Shown here: piece by piece, positions 9,227 through 17,704 of the stretch
Layout of the letters: the number at the start of each line of letters is the position of its first letter
Position numbering within the stretch: position 1 is the stretch's first letter
Origin: Bacteroidales bacterium
GTDB taxonomy: Bacteria > Bacteroidota > Bacteroidia > Bacteroidales > F082
Assembly (NCBI GenBank): GCA_024400455.1
Contig: JAKSMU010000005.1
Location: 124,001 to 188,000, forward strand
DNA: 64,000 bases
Direction: 5' to 3'
Notes under the pieces: model-generated
The model's database searches: none
Told to the model about the DNA's origin: nothing
Seen by the model: the letters and a program-made list of their open reading frames with translations, nothing else
Translations under genes and position numbers: made by a program

Positions 9227-9254
9227 TGTATTGATTGTTTGATATTTTTGACTG

Positions 9255-9397
9255 TTTGACTGCGAGATTGCGAGGTCACGAGACTGCGGGATTGCAAGAT
9301 TGCGAGAAAAGACGCGATGAATCGACATCTCTACGACCTTTCACCTTTCCACTTCAAAACTCTCCACTTCCCACTATAAAACTCTCCACTTTCCACT
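9255..9397. repeat. Low-complexity repeats between channel and adaptor genes
   Basis: At 9255-9305 the words GCGAGATTGCGAGG, ACTGCGGGATTGC and AAGATTGCGAG follow each other. At 9340-9397 a unit of about 22 bases (AAAACTCTCCACTT...) is repeated two to three times. Both are non-coding and of the same style as the other spacers in this operon. Confidence 0.75.
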
Positions 9398-10756
9398 TTA
9401 AAACTGTTCCACATAACTCACACCTTTATAATATTTTACAACGCTGCATTTCATGTAATATTTCAACAAGGCGTAAAGTCGGTTTGCCTTGGCTTCCAAA
9501 TATTTCGCTGAGGCCGTCTGGTATTCTATGGACGAAATCAAGCCCTGTTCCAATCGCTTGGTATTCAAGGCAAAGGCTTCTTCCTGAACCTTTTCCAACT
9601 GTTCGGCCTGAAGCAAGGCTGCCAACGCACCGTCTTTGTCTTGAACGGCTCTATAAACCTCGTTCTCAATATTTTTCATCGTTTGTTCGTAATTTGCTTC
9701 GGCGCGACGAAACTCATTTTTCCGCCTTGCGATATTGGAATGTGCCGACAGACGGTCGAAAATCGGGATGCTCAACGAAACTTGCAGGTATTCGCCGCTG
9801 TTGTTGCGCAATTGGTCGAAAAATGGTGTGGAGACATAATCCGGTTGATTCGGATAGGTATAATAACTCGTTGACCATCCGCCATTTAGACTTAAAGATG
9901 GCAACAACCGCCATTTGGCGGTTCGCCATTCCAACTTGCTTCTGTCCATTGTGCCTTTTGCAATCAAGGCATCAACATTCGATGCTTTCGCAAAACTGAT
10001 TATGGAATTTGGATTGTCATCATCCGATTCCAAAATCTGTTCATCTTCAACTGCGCAATCGATTTCAAAATCCTCATCGACAGGCCAAAACATGACATCT
10101 TTAAGGCTAATCATCGCATCGCTGTAAAGGTTCTGCATATCAATGAGTTGGAAACGGCGGTCGGCCAAATCCGCTTCCATTTGAACCACATCGGCATGGC
10201 CTTTCTGACCCAGACTTTCCTGCTTTTGCGCCAATGCCAACGACTTTTCGGCAGCCTCAACCTGAATTTGCATCGTCTTCACCATTTCGGCATAATACAC
10301 CGCATTATAGAAGGCTTCCATCGTGGTAAGGCAAATTCCGTCCTTGGCTTGCTGGTCCTTGCTCAAGCCCATTTCCATCATCATCTTGCTGATTTTCAAA
10401 TTGTTAATCGTCTGAAAACCATTGAACAACATAATACCGCCCGACAAGGAATAACCATTGTTGAACGATGTCGTATTGACAAACGTATTCGTCTCAGGGT
10501 CAATGTTTCTGCCGTAATAATTATAAGCGTAGGTGCTGCCCTGAATGCTTGGCGTAAAGGCACTTAGAATGGCATCGCGGCGGGCAATGCGCTCGTCATC
10601 GCGGTCGGCTTGCTGCAAGCGCATCTGCGTCGAATTGCTGATGGCATATTCCATGCAATCTTTCAAGGTCATTTTCCGAACGGTATGCGCTTCCGAAATG
10701 TTTTTTGCCAATAATGCGCATGCCAAAACCCATATTTTCATTCTTTTCATCGACAT
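9398..10756 (-). CDS. TolC-family outer-membrane channel, first gene of the efflux operon
   Basis: This protein has about 452 residues. An N-terminal signal peptide (MKRMKIWVLACALLAKNISEA) is followed by two OEP repeats with long coiled-coil helices (for example QVEAAEKSLALAQKQESLGQ and the later ENEVYRAVQDKDGALAALLQ, then RLEQGLISSIEYQTASAKYLEA). It would form the trimeric exit duct of the tripartite pump. A longer frame reaches 10813, but the sigma-54 promoter at 10781-10796 lies inside that extension and its predicted transcription start is near 10770. The true start is therefore the ATG at 10756 or 10750, leaving a leader of 14-20 bases. It is the first gene transcribed in the operon. Confidence 0.94.
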   Translation of the reverse strand: MSMKRMKIWVLACALLAKNISEAHTVRKMTLKDCMEYAISNSTQMRLQQADRDDERIARRDAILSAFTPSIQGSTYAYNYYGRNIDPETNTFVNTTSFNNGYSLSGGIMLFNGFQTINNLKISKMMMEMGLSKDQQAKDGICLTTMEAFYNAVYYAEMVKTMQIQVEAAEKSLALAQKQESLGQKGHADVVQMEADLADRRFQLIDMQNLYSDAMISLKDVMFWPVDEDFEIDCAVEDEQILESDDDNPNSIISFAKASNVDALIAKGTMDRSKLEWRTAKWRLLPSLSLNGGWSTSYYTYPNQPDYVSTPFFDQLRNNSGEYLQVSLSIPIFDRLSAHSNIARRKNEFRRAEANYEQTMKNIENEVYRAVQDKDGALAALLQAEQLEKVQEEAFALNTKRLEQGLISSIEYQTASAKYLEAKANRLYALLKYYMKCSVVKYYKGVSYVEQF

Positions 10757-10780
10757 AAAGTTTAAAGACAAAGTACTGCA

Positions 10781-10796
10781 AGCACATGCCGTGCCA
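10781..10796 (-). promoter_or_regulatory. Sigma-54 (-24/-12) promoter of the efflux operon
   Basis: Reading the minus strand, TGGCAC is followed by five bases and then GTGCT. The invariant GG and GC are ten bases apart, as in the consensus TGGCAC-N5-TTGC. The predicted transcription start is near 10770. Downstream genes include an NtrC-type activator, which only makes sense with a sigma-54 promoter. Confidence 0.85.
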
Positions 10797-10850
10797 AACT
10801 CATTAATAAACAATATATCAATGATTTACAAAATAATATAATTGTAAAAT

Positions 10851-10889
10851 TGTAAAGAAACTTTACAGTGGGTGTAAAGATTATTTACA
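10851..10889. promoter_or_regulatory. Two inverted-repeat activator sites (TGTAAA-N5-TTTACA)
   Basis: Site 1 is TGTAAAG-AAA-CTTTACA at 10851-10867. Site 2 is TGTAAA-N5-TTTACA at 10873-10889. Centres are 22 bp apart (two helical turns) and lie about 89 and 111 bp upstream of the predicted start. This is where NtrC-type activators bind. Further half-sites (TTTACA at 10824, TGTAAA at 10843) extend the cluster towards the promoter. Assignment to the regulator at 273-1604 is inference. Confidence 0.75.
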
Positions 10890-11003
10890 GTTGAGATGTT
10901 TTTATTCGCATTTGGCTATAGGCCATTGGAATATGGCATACATAATATTTAAGGCAATAATTTACTTTTAGACCTATAAAGATATAAGTTGAAAAAGTCA
11001 AAA

Positions 11004-11530
11004 GGTTAAACGGGGGCAATGGTCTTGATGCATCACCTCTGACAGGTTGAAGGGGTTGGTGGTTTGGGTGCAACACCTTTGATAGGTTGAAGGGGTCGAT
11101 GGTCTTGATGCAACACCTTTGACAGGTTGAACGGGGTCGATGGTCTTGATGCAACACCCTCTGATAGGTTGAAGGGGGTCAATGGTCTTGATGCAACACC
11201 CTTTGATAGGTTGAACGGGGTCAATGGTCTTGATGCAACACCTTTTGATAGGTTGAAGGGGGTAAAATATGTCTGCACATGACTAATTGACAGGTTTAAC
11301 GGGGTTTTTGATCTCGCAAAGCGACCAAAAACCAGGTTAAAGGCCCTTTTTAATGTCGACACATGACAAAAAGACCGATAAAAGGGGGTAAAAAGTCTCT
11401 ATCACACACCTTTGACCAGGTTGAAGAGGTTTTAGGTCTTCGTCACACACCTCCGACAGGTTGAAGGGGTTCGATGTCTTCGTCATACATTTTCAACAGG
11501 TTGAAGGGGTTTGATGTCTCTGTATATGTG
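11004..11530. repeat. Minisatellite of 12-13 units of 40-42 bp
   Basis: Units start at GGTTGAA or a close variant at about 11004, 11045, 11085, 11125, 11167, 11209, 11251, 11293, 11335, 11377, 11419, 11459 and 11499. The core words are GGTTGAAGGGGTC, GGTCTTGATGCAACACC and TTTGATA. The centre (11125-11292) is the most uniform and has a strict 42-bp period; the flanks have diverged. A minus-strand frame reads a 14-residue repeat, but unit lengths of 40 and 41 break the frame, so I do not call a gene. Confidence 0.92.
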
Positions 11531-11786
11531 TTGTGTTCAAGCTAGTGTGATGACAGATCGCCGTGGCTTTTTTATATTTGATTTACCGACCGAGATTGGG
11601 AATCTATAACGGTTTGAAAATTATAAAAAAATGTACTTCGATTATTTTTCACAAATTATCTCCAACGTTTGGGGTCTAAAAGTATATAGATACATTAATT
11701 ATATAGATACATTAATTAAAAGAGAATACTATCAAATATTAAACCAATGAGCTAAAAGCCAGAAGCACATAATTATCTCAACAAAA
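11531..11786. other. AT-rich non-coding stretch with a 17-bp direct repeat
   Basis: Between the minisatellite and the sugar-kinase stop codon I see no gene. The only structure is a perfect tandem duplication of the 17-mer TATATAGATACATTAAT at 11683-11699 and 11700-11716. Confidence 0.8.
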
Positions 11787-12623
11787 TCACTTACAATGAT
11801 ATTTCACTAAACCATCAGCAGGCGTTTGAATGATTTCGCCCAAATGCAAGTCTTTGTTTTCAAGACAAACCTTCAGAATATCCTGAAAATGATAGGCCAC
11901 CGAACCCACAAAACTGACATTCAAGTTCTCAAAGTCTTCATATCGGCACACGAATACATTTAGAAATTCGTTAAAGCAATCGCCGACAAGTTGCTGGATA
12001 TAAGCATTTTGACAGTGCTCGCCCGCAAATTTGCAAAACGATGACAAATAAGTGTTAGGCTGCGGATAATGATACAATCTGTCGATGAAATCCTTGTGAC
12101 TGAGATGATATTCTGCCTCGAATTGCTGCCGCAAATCGTCTGGCATCAAGTCATAGAAATAACTGCGGACGACCTTTTTGCCAATATAAGTGCCACTGCC
12201 CTCATCACCGACCAGATACCCCAACGAAACTGCTTGGTTCACAATGCTTTTTCCATCATAAAGACAGGAATTTGCGCCCGTACCTAAAATGCATGCAATG
12301 CCTTTTTCGTGACCCAAAACTGCATGGGCTGCTGCCATCATATCATGCGTAACCTCGATTTCAGCCGTCGTGAAACGCTGACGCAAAGCCGCCGCAACAA
12401 GCTGGCAGTTCTTTTCATTGCCGCATCCCGAGCCGTAATAACTGATTTTCTCTACATTTTCAGGGAAATCGGCAGGGAATTCATTATTAATAATGGCCGT
12501 CATAGTCTCCCAATCCGTATAATTCGGGTTGAAACCTTGAGTCAGGAAGCGCATCGCAACACGCTGTCTGTCAATGAGAATCCATTCCGTTTTGGTGGAA
12601 CCGCCGTCAGCAATCAGGTGCAT
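11787..12623 (-). CDS. BadF/BadG-type sugar kinase (N-acetylglucosamine kinase-like)
   Basis: This 278-residue ASKHA-fold kinase has the phosphate-1 motif DGGSTKTEW at residues 5-13, an adenosine-region motif VGSVAYHF near residue 240 and the conserved segment GTGANSCLYDG. Bacteroidetes proteins of this family phosphorylate N-acetylglucosamine or related amino sugars released from peptidoglycan or glycans. The exact substrate is inferred, not shown. I start at the ATG at 12623, which puts the phosphate motif close to the N-terminus as in relatives; the longer frame adds 16 unlikely residues. It is transcribed alone on the minus strand. Confidence 0.87.
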   Translation of the reverse strand: MHLIADGGSTKTEWILIDRQRVAMRFLTQGFNPNYTDWETMTAIINNEFPADFPENVEKISYYGSGCGNEKNCQLVAAALRQRFTTAEIEVTHDMMAAAHAVLGHEKGIACILGTGANSCLYDGKSIVNQAVSLGYLVGDEGSGTYIGKKVVRSYFYDLMPDDLRQQFEAEYHLSHKDFIDRLYHYPQPNTYLSSFCKFAGEHCQNAYIQQLVGDCFNEFLNVFVCRYEDFENLNVSFVGSVAYHFQDILKVCLENKDLHLGEIIQTPADGLVKYHCK

Positions 12624-12772
12624 AGTCTTATTTTGTTGTGCAAAGGAAACAAAAATCGGCATACAATCCAATGTTTTTTATAGATTTGCAGCGGATTTTG
12701 GCACGGATTATGATTTACCGTGAAAAGCAAAACAAACCTTGTAATTAACAATCAGTAAATCAAGCATTTGAA

Positions 12773-14662
12773 ATGAGAAAATGGCGCATTGAAGATTCCG
12801 AAGACCTTTATAATGTGAGAGGTTGGGGCGGACACTATTTTTCCATCAACGAAAACGGTCACATCATCGTGACACCGAAAGAAGGCTGTGCTTCAGTCGA
12901 TCTTCCACAACTTGTTGACGAACTGGCACTCAGGGATGTTTCGGCACCTATTTTGGTGCGTTTTCCCGACATTATCGACGACCGCATCAACAAAATCGAC
13001 TCCTGCTTTAAGGAAGCAGCTGCCGAATACGAGTTCAAGGGACAAAACTTTGTGGTTCTGCCAATTAAGGTGAACCAGATGCGTCCTGTTGTCGAAGAAA
13101 TCGTCAGCCACGGTAAGAAATTCAACATCGGTCTGGAAGCTGGTTCCAAACCCGAACTTCACGCCATCATTTCACTCAACACCGACTCCGACTCCCTCAT
13201 CATTTGCAACGGCTACAAGGATGAAGAGTTCATTGAACTGGCGCTTTTGGCCCAAAAGATGGGTCGTAAAATCATCATCGTCATCGAAAAGATGAACGAG
13301 TTGAGAATTACAGCTAAGATTGCCAAACGCCTGAAAGTCACGCCAAACCTCGGCATACGCATCAAGTTGGCAAGTTCCGGCGCAGGCAAATGGGAAGAAT
13401 CGGGCGGTGATGGCAGCAAGTTCGGCCTCACCTCATCGGAAATGCTTGAAGCCCTCGACTTCCTTGAGGAGCACAACATGAAAGAATGTCTGAAACTTGT
13501 TCACTATCACATTGGAAGTCAAGTCAGTAAGATTAAGAGCATCAATATCGCCTTGCGTGAAGCCGCACAGTTTTATGTGCAGCTGCACAAGATGGGTTAC
13601 AATATCGAGTTTGTCGACATGGGCGGCGGCCTCGGCGTCGACTATGATGGTACGCGTTCCTCAAGCCCAAGTTCAGTCAACTACAGCATTCAGGAATATG
13701 CCAACAATGCCGTTTTCTCCATCGTCGATGTCTGCGACAAAAACGGTCTGCCACACCCAAACATCATCTGCGAATCGGGCCGTGCGCTCACCGCACACCA
13801 TTCCGTGCTGATTTTTGAAGTGCTGGAAACCACATCGTTACCCGAATGGGATGAAGATGAAGAACCCGCCGAAGACGATCACGAACTGATTCACGAACTT
13901 TACAATTCGTGGGACGAACTGAACAAGAATTCCTCTTTGGAAATTTGGCACGATGCACAGGAAATCCGCGAAGAAGCCCTTAACCTGTTCAGCCTCGGTT
14001 TGTTAGACTTGAAATCACGCGCAAAAATCGAGCGTCTTTTCTGGTCGATTGCACGCGAAGTGAACCATATCGCCAGCGAACTGAAACGCGTTCCAGAAGA
14101 CTTCTTATCATTGCCTAAACTTTTGGCCGACAAATATTTCTGCAACTTCTCATTGTTCCAATCTTTGCCCGACTCCTGGGCCATCGACCAGCTCTTCCCT
14201 ATCATTCCAATCCATCGTTTGGACGAAAAACCGACACATCTCGCCACCTTGCAAGACATTACCTGCGACTCCGATGGTAAGATTGCCAACTTTGTCACCA
14301 AGACCAACCAGCACACAATCCCGCTGCACACTTTCGATGACAAGGAGCATTATTATATAGGTGTGTTCCTCGTTGGTGCTTATCAGGAAATTCTCGGCGA
14401 CTTGCACAATCTTTTTGGCGACACCAATGCAGTCCATGTTTCTGTTGACGAAAAAGGTTATTACATCGACCAAATCATTGATGGTGAAACGGTTGCCGAT
14501 GTTCTGGAATATGTTCAATACAGTCCTAAGAAATTGGTTCGCAGCGTTGAAGCGTGGGTCACGAACTGTGTCAAAAACGGCAAGATCTCCGTTGAAGAAG
14601 GCAAGGAATTCCTTTCAAACTATCGCTCAGGATTGTATGGCTACACCTATTTGGAAAGCTGA
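12773..14662 (+). CDS. speA: Biosynthetic arginine decarboxylase
   Basis: This 629-residue fold-III PLP enzyme turns arginine into agmatine and CO2, the first step of putrescine synthesis by the agmatine route. The PLP lysine is Lys99 in PIKVNQMR. A glycine-rich phosphate-binding stretch (DMGGGLGVDYDG) and the active-site segment CESGRALTAHHS follow. Length and the N-terminus (WGGHYFSINENGH) match the SpeA family. It stands alone on the plus strand, divergent from the sugar kinase. The agmatinase-family gene at 49356-50381 could take the product further. Confidence 0.97.
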   Translation: MRKWRIEDSEDLYNVRGWGGHYFSINENGHIIVTPKEGCASVDLPQLVDELALRDVSAPILVRFPDIIDDRINKIDSCFKEAAAEYEFKGQNFVVLPIKVNQMRPVVEEIVSHGKKFNIGLEAGSKPELHAIISLNTDSDSLIICNGYKDEEFIELALLAQKMGRKIIIVIEKMNELRITAKIAKRLKVTPNLGIRIKLASSGAGKWEESGGDGSKFGLTSSEMLEALDFLEEHNMKECLKLVHYHIGSQVSKIKSINIALREAAQFYVQLHKMGYNIEFVDMGGGLGVDYDGTRSSSPSSVNYSIQEYANNAVFSIVDVCDKNGLPHPNIICESGRALTAHHSVLIFEVLETTSLPEWDEDEEPAEDDHELIHELYNSWDELNKNSSLEIWHDAQEIREEALNLFSLGLLDLKSRAKIERLFWSIAREVNHIASELKRVPEDFLSLPKLLADKYFCNFSLFQSLPDSWAIDQLFPIIPIHRLDEKPTHLATLQDITCDSDGKIANFVTKTNQHTIPLHTFDDKEHYYIGVFLVGAYQEILGDLHNLFGDTNAVHVSVDEKGYYIDQIIDGETVADVLEYVQYSPKKLVRSVEAWVTNCVKNGKISVEEGKEFLSNYRSGLYGYTYLES

Positions 14663-14765
14663 TTTTGCATCCATTATATCAACAAAAAGAGGGTGACTAA
14701 AAAGTCAAAAAACGCTCTGGAGAATCGCGTATTTGACTTTGCTCTCGTATCCCCCTCCGAATATG

Positions 14766-14804
14766 AAAAGGGCTGACCATACTTTTTAGTCAGCCCCTTT
14801 TATT
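14766..14804. terminator. Bidirectional terminator between speA and acyl-CoA synthetase
   Basis: The stem AAAAGGGCTGAC / GTCAGCCCCTTTT around an 11-base loop is flanked by A and T runs. It can stop transcription from both convergent genes. Confidence 0.8.
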
Positions 14805-14820
14805 TCATCTAATTGAAAAA

Positions 14821-16599
14821 TCATTCTTTTGCGGCAAACATTTTGTCAATCAAATCGTGATAGCGATTCATCACGACCTTGCGCTTCACTTTCAGCGTAG
14901 GCGTTAGGATTCCGGAAGCAATTGACCATTCGTCAGCTACAAATTCATATTTCTTAATCTTTTCAGTTTCGCCTAAAGAACCATTTATCTTATTGATTTC
15001 CTTTGCAAAACGCTTCAAGACATCAGGATTCTTAATCAATTCACGAGGATTTGTATATTGCACATCATGGCGTTGGCACCAACCTTTCATGAAATTGAAA
15101 TCCGGCAACACGATAGCACCTGCAAACTTCTGGTTTTCACCTACCACAACGGCTTGCTCAAAGAATGGTGAAGCAATAAATTTACCTTCAATCAATTCAG
15201 GATTGATGTATTTTCCACCCGATGTCTTGAAAAGATTTTTCAACCTTCCTGTGATTATCAATTGGTTATATTCATTCAAGATGCCCATGTCACCAGTATG
15301 GAACCAGCCATCTTCATCAATGACTTCCTTGGTGAGTTCTGGCTTCTTGTAATAACCCATCATCACATTGTGTCCACGGCAGATGATTTCGCCATTATCG
15401 GCAATCTTCACTTCCACGCCTGGCAATGGCTGGCCGACACTACCCACTTCCCTACCATGAGGGTTATTATTGCTGACTGCAATCACAGGAGAAGTTTCCG
15501 TCAAACCGTAACCTTCGTAAATCGGCATTTTGATGGCCGAAAAGAAACTTGCCATTTTTTTGGAAATACTGGCTGCACCCGAAACAACAATATCAATTTC
15601 ATCCGCACCCATATTTTCCCTTATCTTGCTGTAAACCAAATTATCGGCAATTTGTAATTTAAGTGCATAAAACCAATTGCACTTTGCATCCTGAACTTTA
15701 TACTTCTCGCCTAACTTCAACGCCCAGTGGAAAATGCTTTTCGAAAAGCCTTTCATCTTTTTGCCTGATGAATAGATGCTTTCATAGAAACGCTCCAAAA
15801 CACGAGGAACTGAGCAAAACATATTTGGACGGATTTCCTTCATATCGGACGCTATAGTGGCCAGACTTTCAGCATAATAAATCGACATGCCCATATATTG
15901 GTAGGCGTAAATCAAGGCACGCTCGTAGGCATGACAAACCGGCAGAAAACTGAAAGCACGGGTGGATTTCGGAGAGAAAGTTTGAACGAAATTCTTAAAC
16001 TGGCTCATCAGATTGAAATTCGAGAGCATGACACCTTTAGGCGTCCCAGTCGTTCCCGATGTGTAGATGATAGTGGCACACTGCATCTCATCTACAGCAT
16101 TCTTTCGTGCTTCAAGTTCTTCTTTATGAGGATGTTGCTCACCTAATTCCATCAGTTGATCGAAATACGGATAAACCTCACGGTTAATCATCGTATAAAT
16201 CAATTTCAATTGTGGTGCATCAGGCAGAACATTTGTAATCTTGTTCATCACGGCTAATCCATCAGTGATAACCATTTTAGCCTCACAATCGCTCAAAATG
16301 AAGCGATAATCCTCTTCACTGATAGTCGGATAAATCGGCACGCTGATTGCGCCGACCTGATTGATAGCCATGTCTATCATGTTCCATTCGGGTCGATTAT
16401 TCAGAATTAAGGCAACCTTGTCTTCCTTCTGAATGCCCAACTCAATGAAAGCATTACTTAGCTTATTAACGCATTCAATATATTCTTGGATGCTATACTT
16501 TCTCCATTCGCCGTTTTTCTTTCCCGCCAGCGCAACTGTCTGATTAGGAAACTTTTCAATATAATTCGAAAGGAGATCGAATATACGTTTAACTTCCAT
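14821..16599 (-). CDS. Long-chain fatty-acid--CoA ligase (AMP-forming)
   Basis: This 592-residue ANL-superfamily enzyme shows the AMP-binding P-loop IIYTSGTTGTPKGVML (about 176-191), the GYGLTET motif (about 355-361), the GWFHTGDMG aspartate motif and the C-terminal Lys region ITGRLKNLFKTSGGKYINPELIE. It resembles the FadD15/FACL group of soluble long-chain acyl-CoA synthetases and would activate exogenous or recycled fatty acids. No other beta-oxidation genes are nearby. It ends 17 bases from the shared terminator with speA. Confidence 0.95.
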   Translation of the reverse strand: MEVKRIFDLLSNYIEKFPNQTVALAGKKNGEWRKYSIQEYIECVNKLSNAFIELGIQKEDKVALILNNRPEWNMIDMAINQVGAISVPIYPTISEEDYRFILSDCEAKMVITDGLAVMNKITNVLPDAPQLKLIYTMINREVYPYFDQLMELGEQHPHKEELEARKNAVDEMQCATIIYTSGTTGTPKGVMLSNFNLMSQFKNFVQTFSPKSTRAFSFLPVCHAYERALIYAYQYMGMSIYYAESLATIASDMKEIRPNMFCSVPRVLERFYESIYSSGKKMKGFSKSIFHWALKLGEKYKVQDAKCNWFYALKLQIADNLVYSKIRENMGADEIDIVVSGAASISKKMASFFSAIKMPIYEGYGLTETSPVIAVSNNNPHGREVGSVGQPLPGVEVKIADNGEIICRGHNVMMGYYKKPELTKEVIDEDGWFHTGDMGILNEYNQLIITGRLKNLFKTSGGKYINPELIEGKFIASPFFEQAVVVGENQKFAGAIVLPDFNFMKGWCQRHDVQYTNPRELIKNPDVLKRFAKEINKINGSLGETEKIKKYEFVADEWSIASGILTPTLKVKRKVVMNRYHDLIDKMFAAKE

Positions 16600-16678
16600 A
16601 AATTAAAAAAATGCTCGTTTTCAAATTGCAAATATAACAATTTTCAAAAGACAAAGTTTTATTTATGAAAAAATTGCA

Positions 16679-17584
16679 TCAAATGCACAAAAAGAACAAG
16701 GCCGTCAAAACCATTAGAAGCGGAATGATTTTGCTTTTAATGTTCTTTTCCTTGAAACACAGAGCGCCATATGTGAACGAAATGACAAGTCTTACTCCGT
16801 TCAAAATCAAAGGGATAATGACCATAATGGCAGCTTCCTGGCTCAAGCCCGAGAGATAAATGCAGTCTGCCACCGAAACGAATACCGCCATTACGGCAAT
16901 GCTCCAACGCCATTCAAAAGGATGTTCATTGCGGTGACGCCACCAGATACAGAAAATGAACACCGTCATTAGCACAAACTGATAAATAGCGTACCAAGCC
17001 TGAACCGTCACCGGAGCCATATCCTGTTTGCTCAATAAATATTTGTCATAAATGCCACTAAACGCAACAATTACAGCCGACATCAGCAGCATGATAACCC
17101 ATTTGTTCGATTCAAACTTGATGCCTTCACGCTTGCCGGATTTATTCATCAAATAGAAGGAAACAATAGCCAAGACAACGCCAATCCATTGATTTACATC
17201 CAGATGCTCCTGAAATACAATCAGCAGCAAAAGCAGCGAAATGGCCGGCCGCAACTGGTTGACAGGTCCGACCACGGTAATGGGCAAGTTTTTCATTGCC
17301 GAATAACTAAACGCCCAAGAAACCAAAACCATAGAAGTTTTTCCTAATATCAGAAGATGGTTTTTCCACGGAATCGGTTCCACATAAAAGTTGGTCAGAA
17401 AACCATTGGAAAAAAGTTGCGGTTCAAAATGCGACAACAAAATGAATGGTATAAATATAAGTGCGCTCACAAAAGTACTGAAAAACAGCACCGGAGCAAT
17501 TGCATTTGCATTAACCGACTTCTTTTTAAAAATGTCATAAAAGCCTAATAGAAAGGCCGATATTAAGGATAATGTGATCCACAT
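16679..17584 (-). CDS. EamA/DMT-family transporter, copy 1
   Basis: This 301-residue integral membrane protein has about ten hydrophobic helices and the two-fold EamA repeat, with the second half starting near residue 160 (KWVIMLLMSAVIVAFSGIYDKYLLS). DMT transporters export or import small metabolites; the substrate cannot be deduced. The start ATG is at 17584. A Bacteroidetes-type -7 element TACCTTTG lies at 17614-17607 on the minus strand. It is not closely similar to the second EamA protein at 37019-37903. Confidence 0.9.
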   Translation of the reverse strand: MWITLSLISAFLLGFYDIFKKKSVNANAIAPVLFFSTFVSALIFIPFILLSHFEPQLFSNGFLTNFYVEPIPWKNHLLILGKTSMVLVSWAFSYSAMKNLPITVVGPVNQLRPAISLLLLLIVFQEHLDVNQWIGVVLAIVSFYLMNKSGKREGIKFESNKWVIMLLMSAVIVAFSGIYDKYLLSKQDMAPVTVQAWYAIYQFVLMTVFIFCIWWRHRNEHPFEWRWSIAVMAVFVSVADCIYLSGLSQEAAIMVIIPLILNGVRLVISFTYGALCFKEKNIKSKIIPLLMVLTALFFLCI

Positions 17585-17704
17585 GTCATTGCCTGTTTAG
17601 CGGGTGCAAAGGTAGTATTTAAAAGGAAACGCAACTGACTGAATGGGGATTTTTTTTGGTCTTGTTTCCCATGAGCTAGTAACCATTGGTCATAATTTCA
17701 AATA

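Noticed and set aside
9227..9328. N-terminal extension of the adaptor protein to 9328
   Set aside because: It translates repetitive spacer DNA; the ATG at 9226 gives a normal adaptor N-terminus.
9235..9999. Open frame opposite the channel gene
   Set aside because: Antisense shadow; part of it reads through low-complexity spacer DNA.
10757..10813. N-terminal extension of the channel protein to 10813
   Set aside because: The extension contains the sigma-54 promoter and would delay the signal peptide by 19 or more residues.
11033..11362. Minus-strand reading frame over the minisatellite with a repeated 14-residue unit
   Set aside because: Units of 40 and 41 bp at both ends break the frame, there is no start context, and the frame only reflects the 42-bp period.
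12690..12720. TTGGCACGG before speA as a sigma-54 -24 element
   Set aside because: No GC follows at the required ten-base distance, so the -12 element is missing.
14690..14810. Possible insertion-sequence end near the speA terminator (repeated GACTAAAAAGTC-like words)
   Set aside because: No transposase or target duplication; the sequence is explained by terminator stems.
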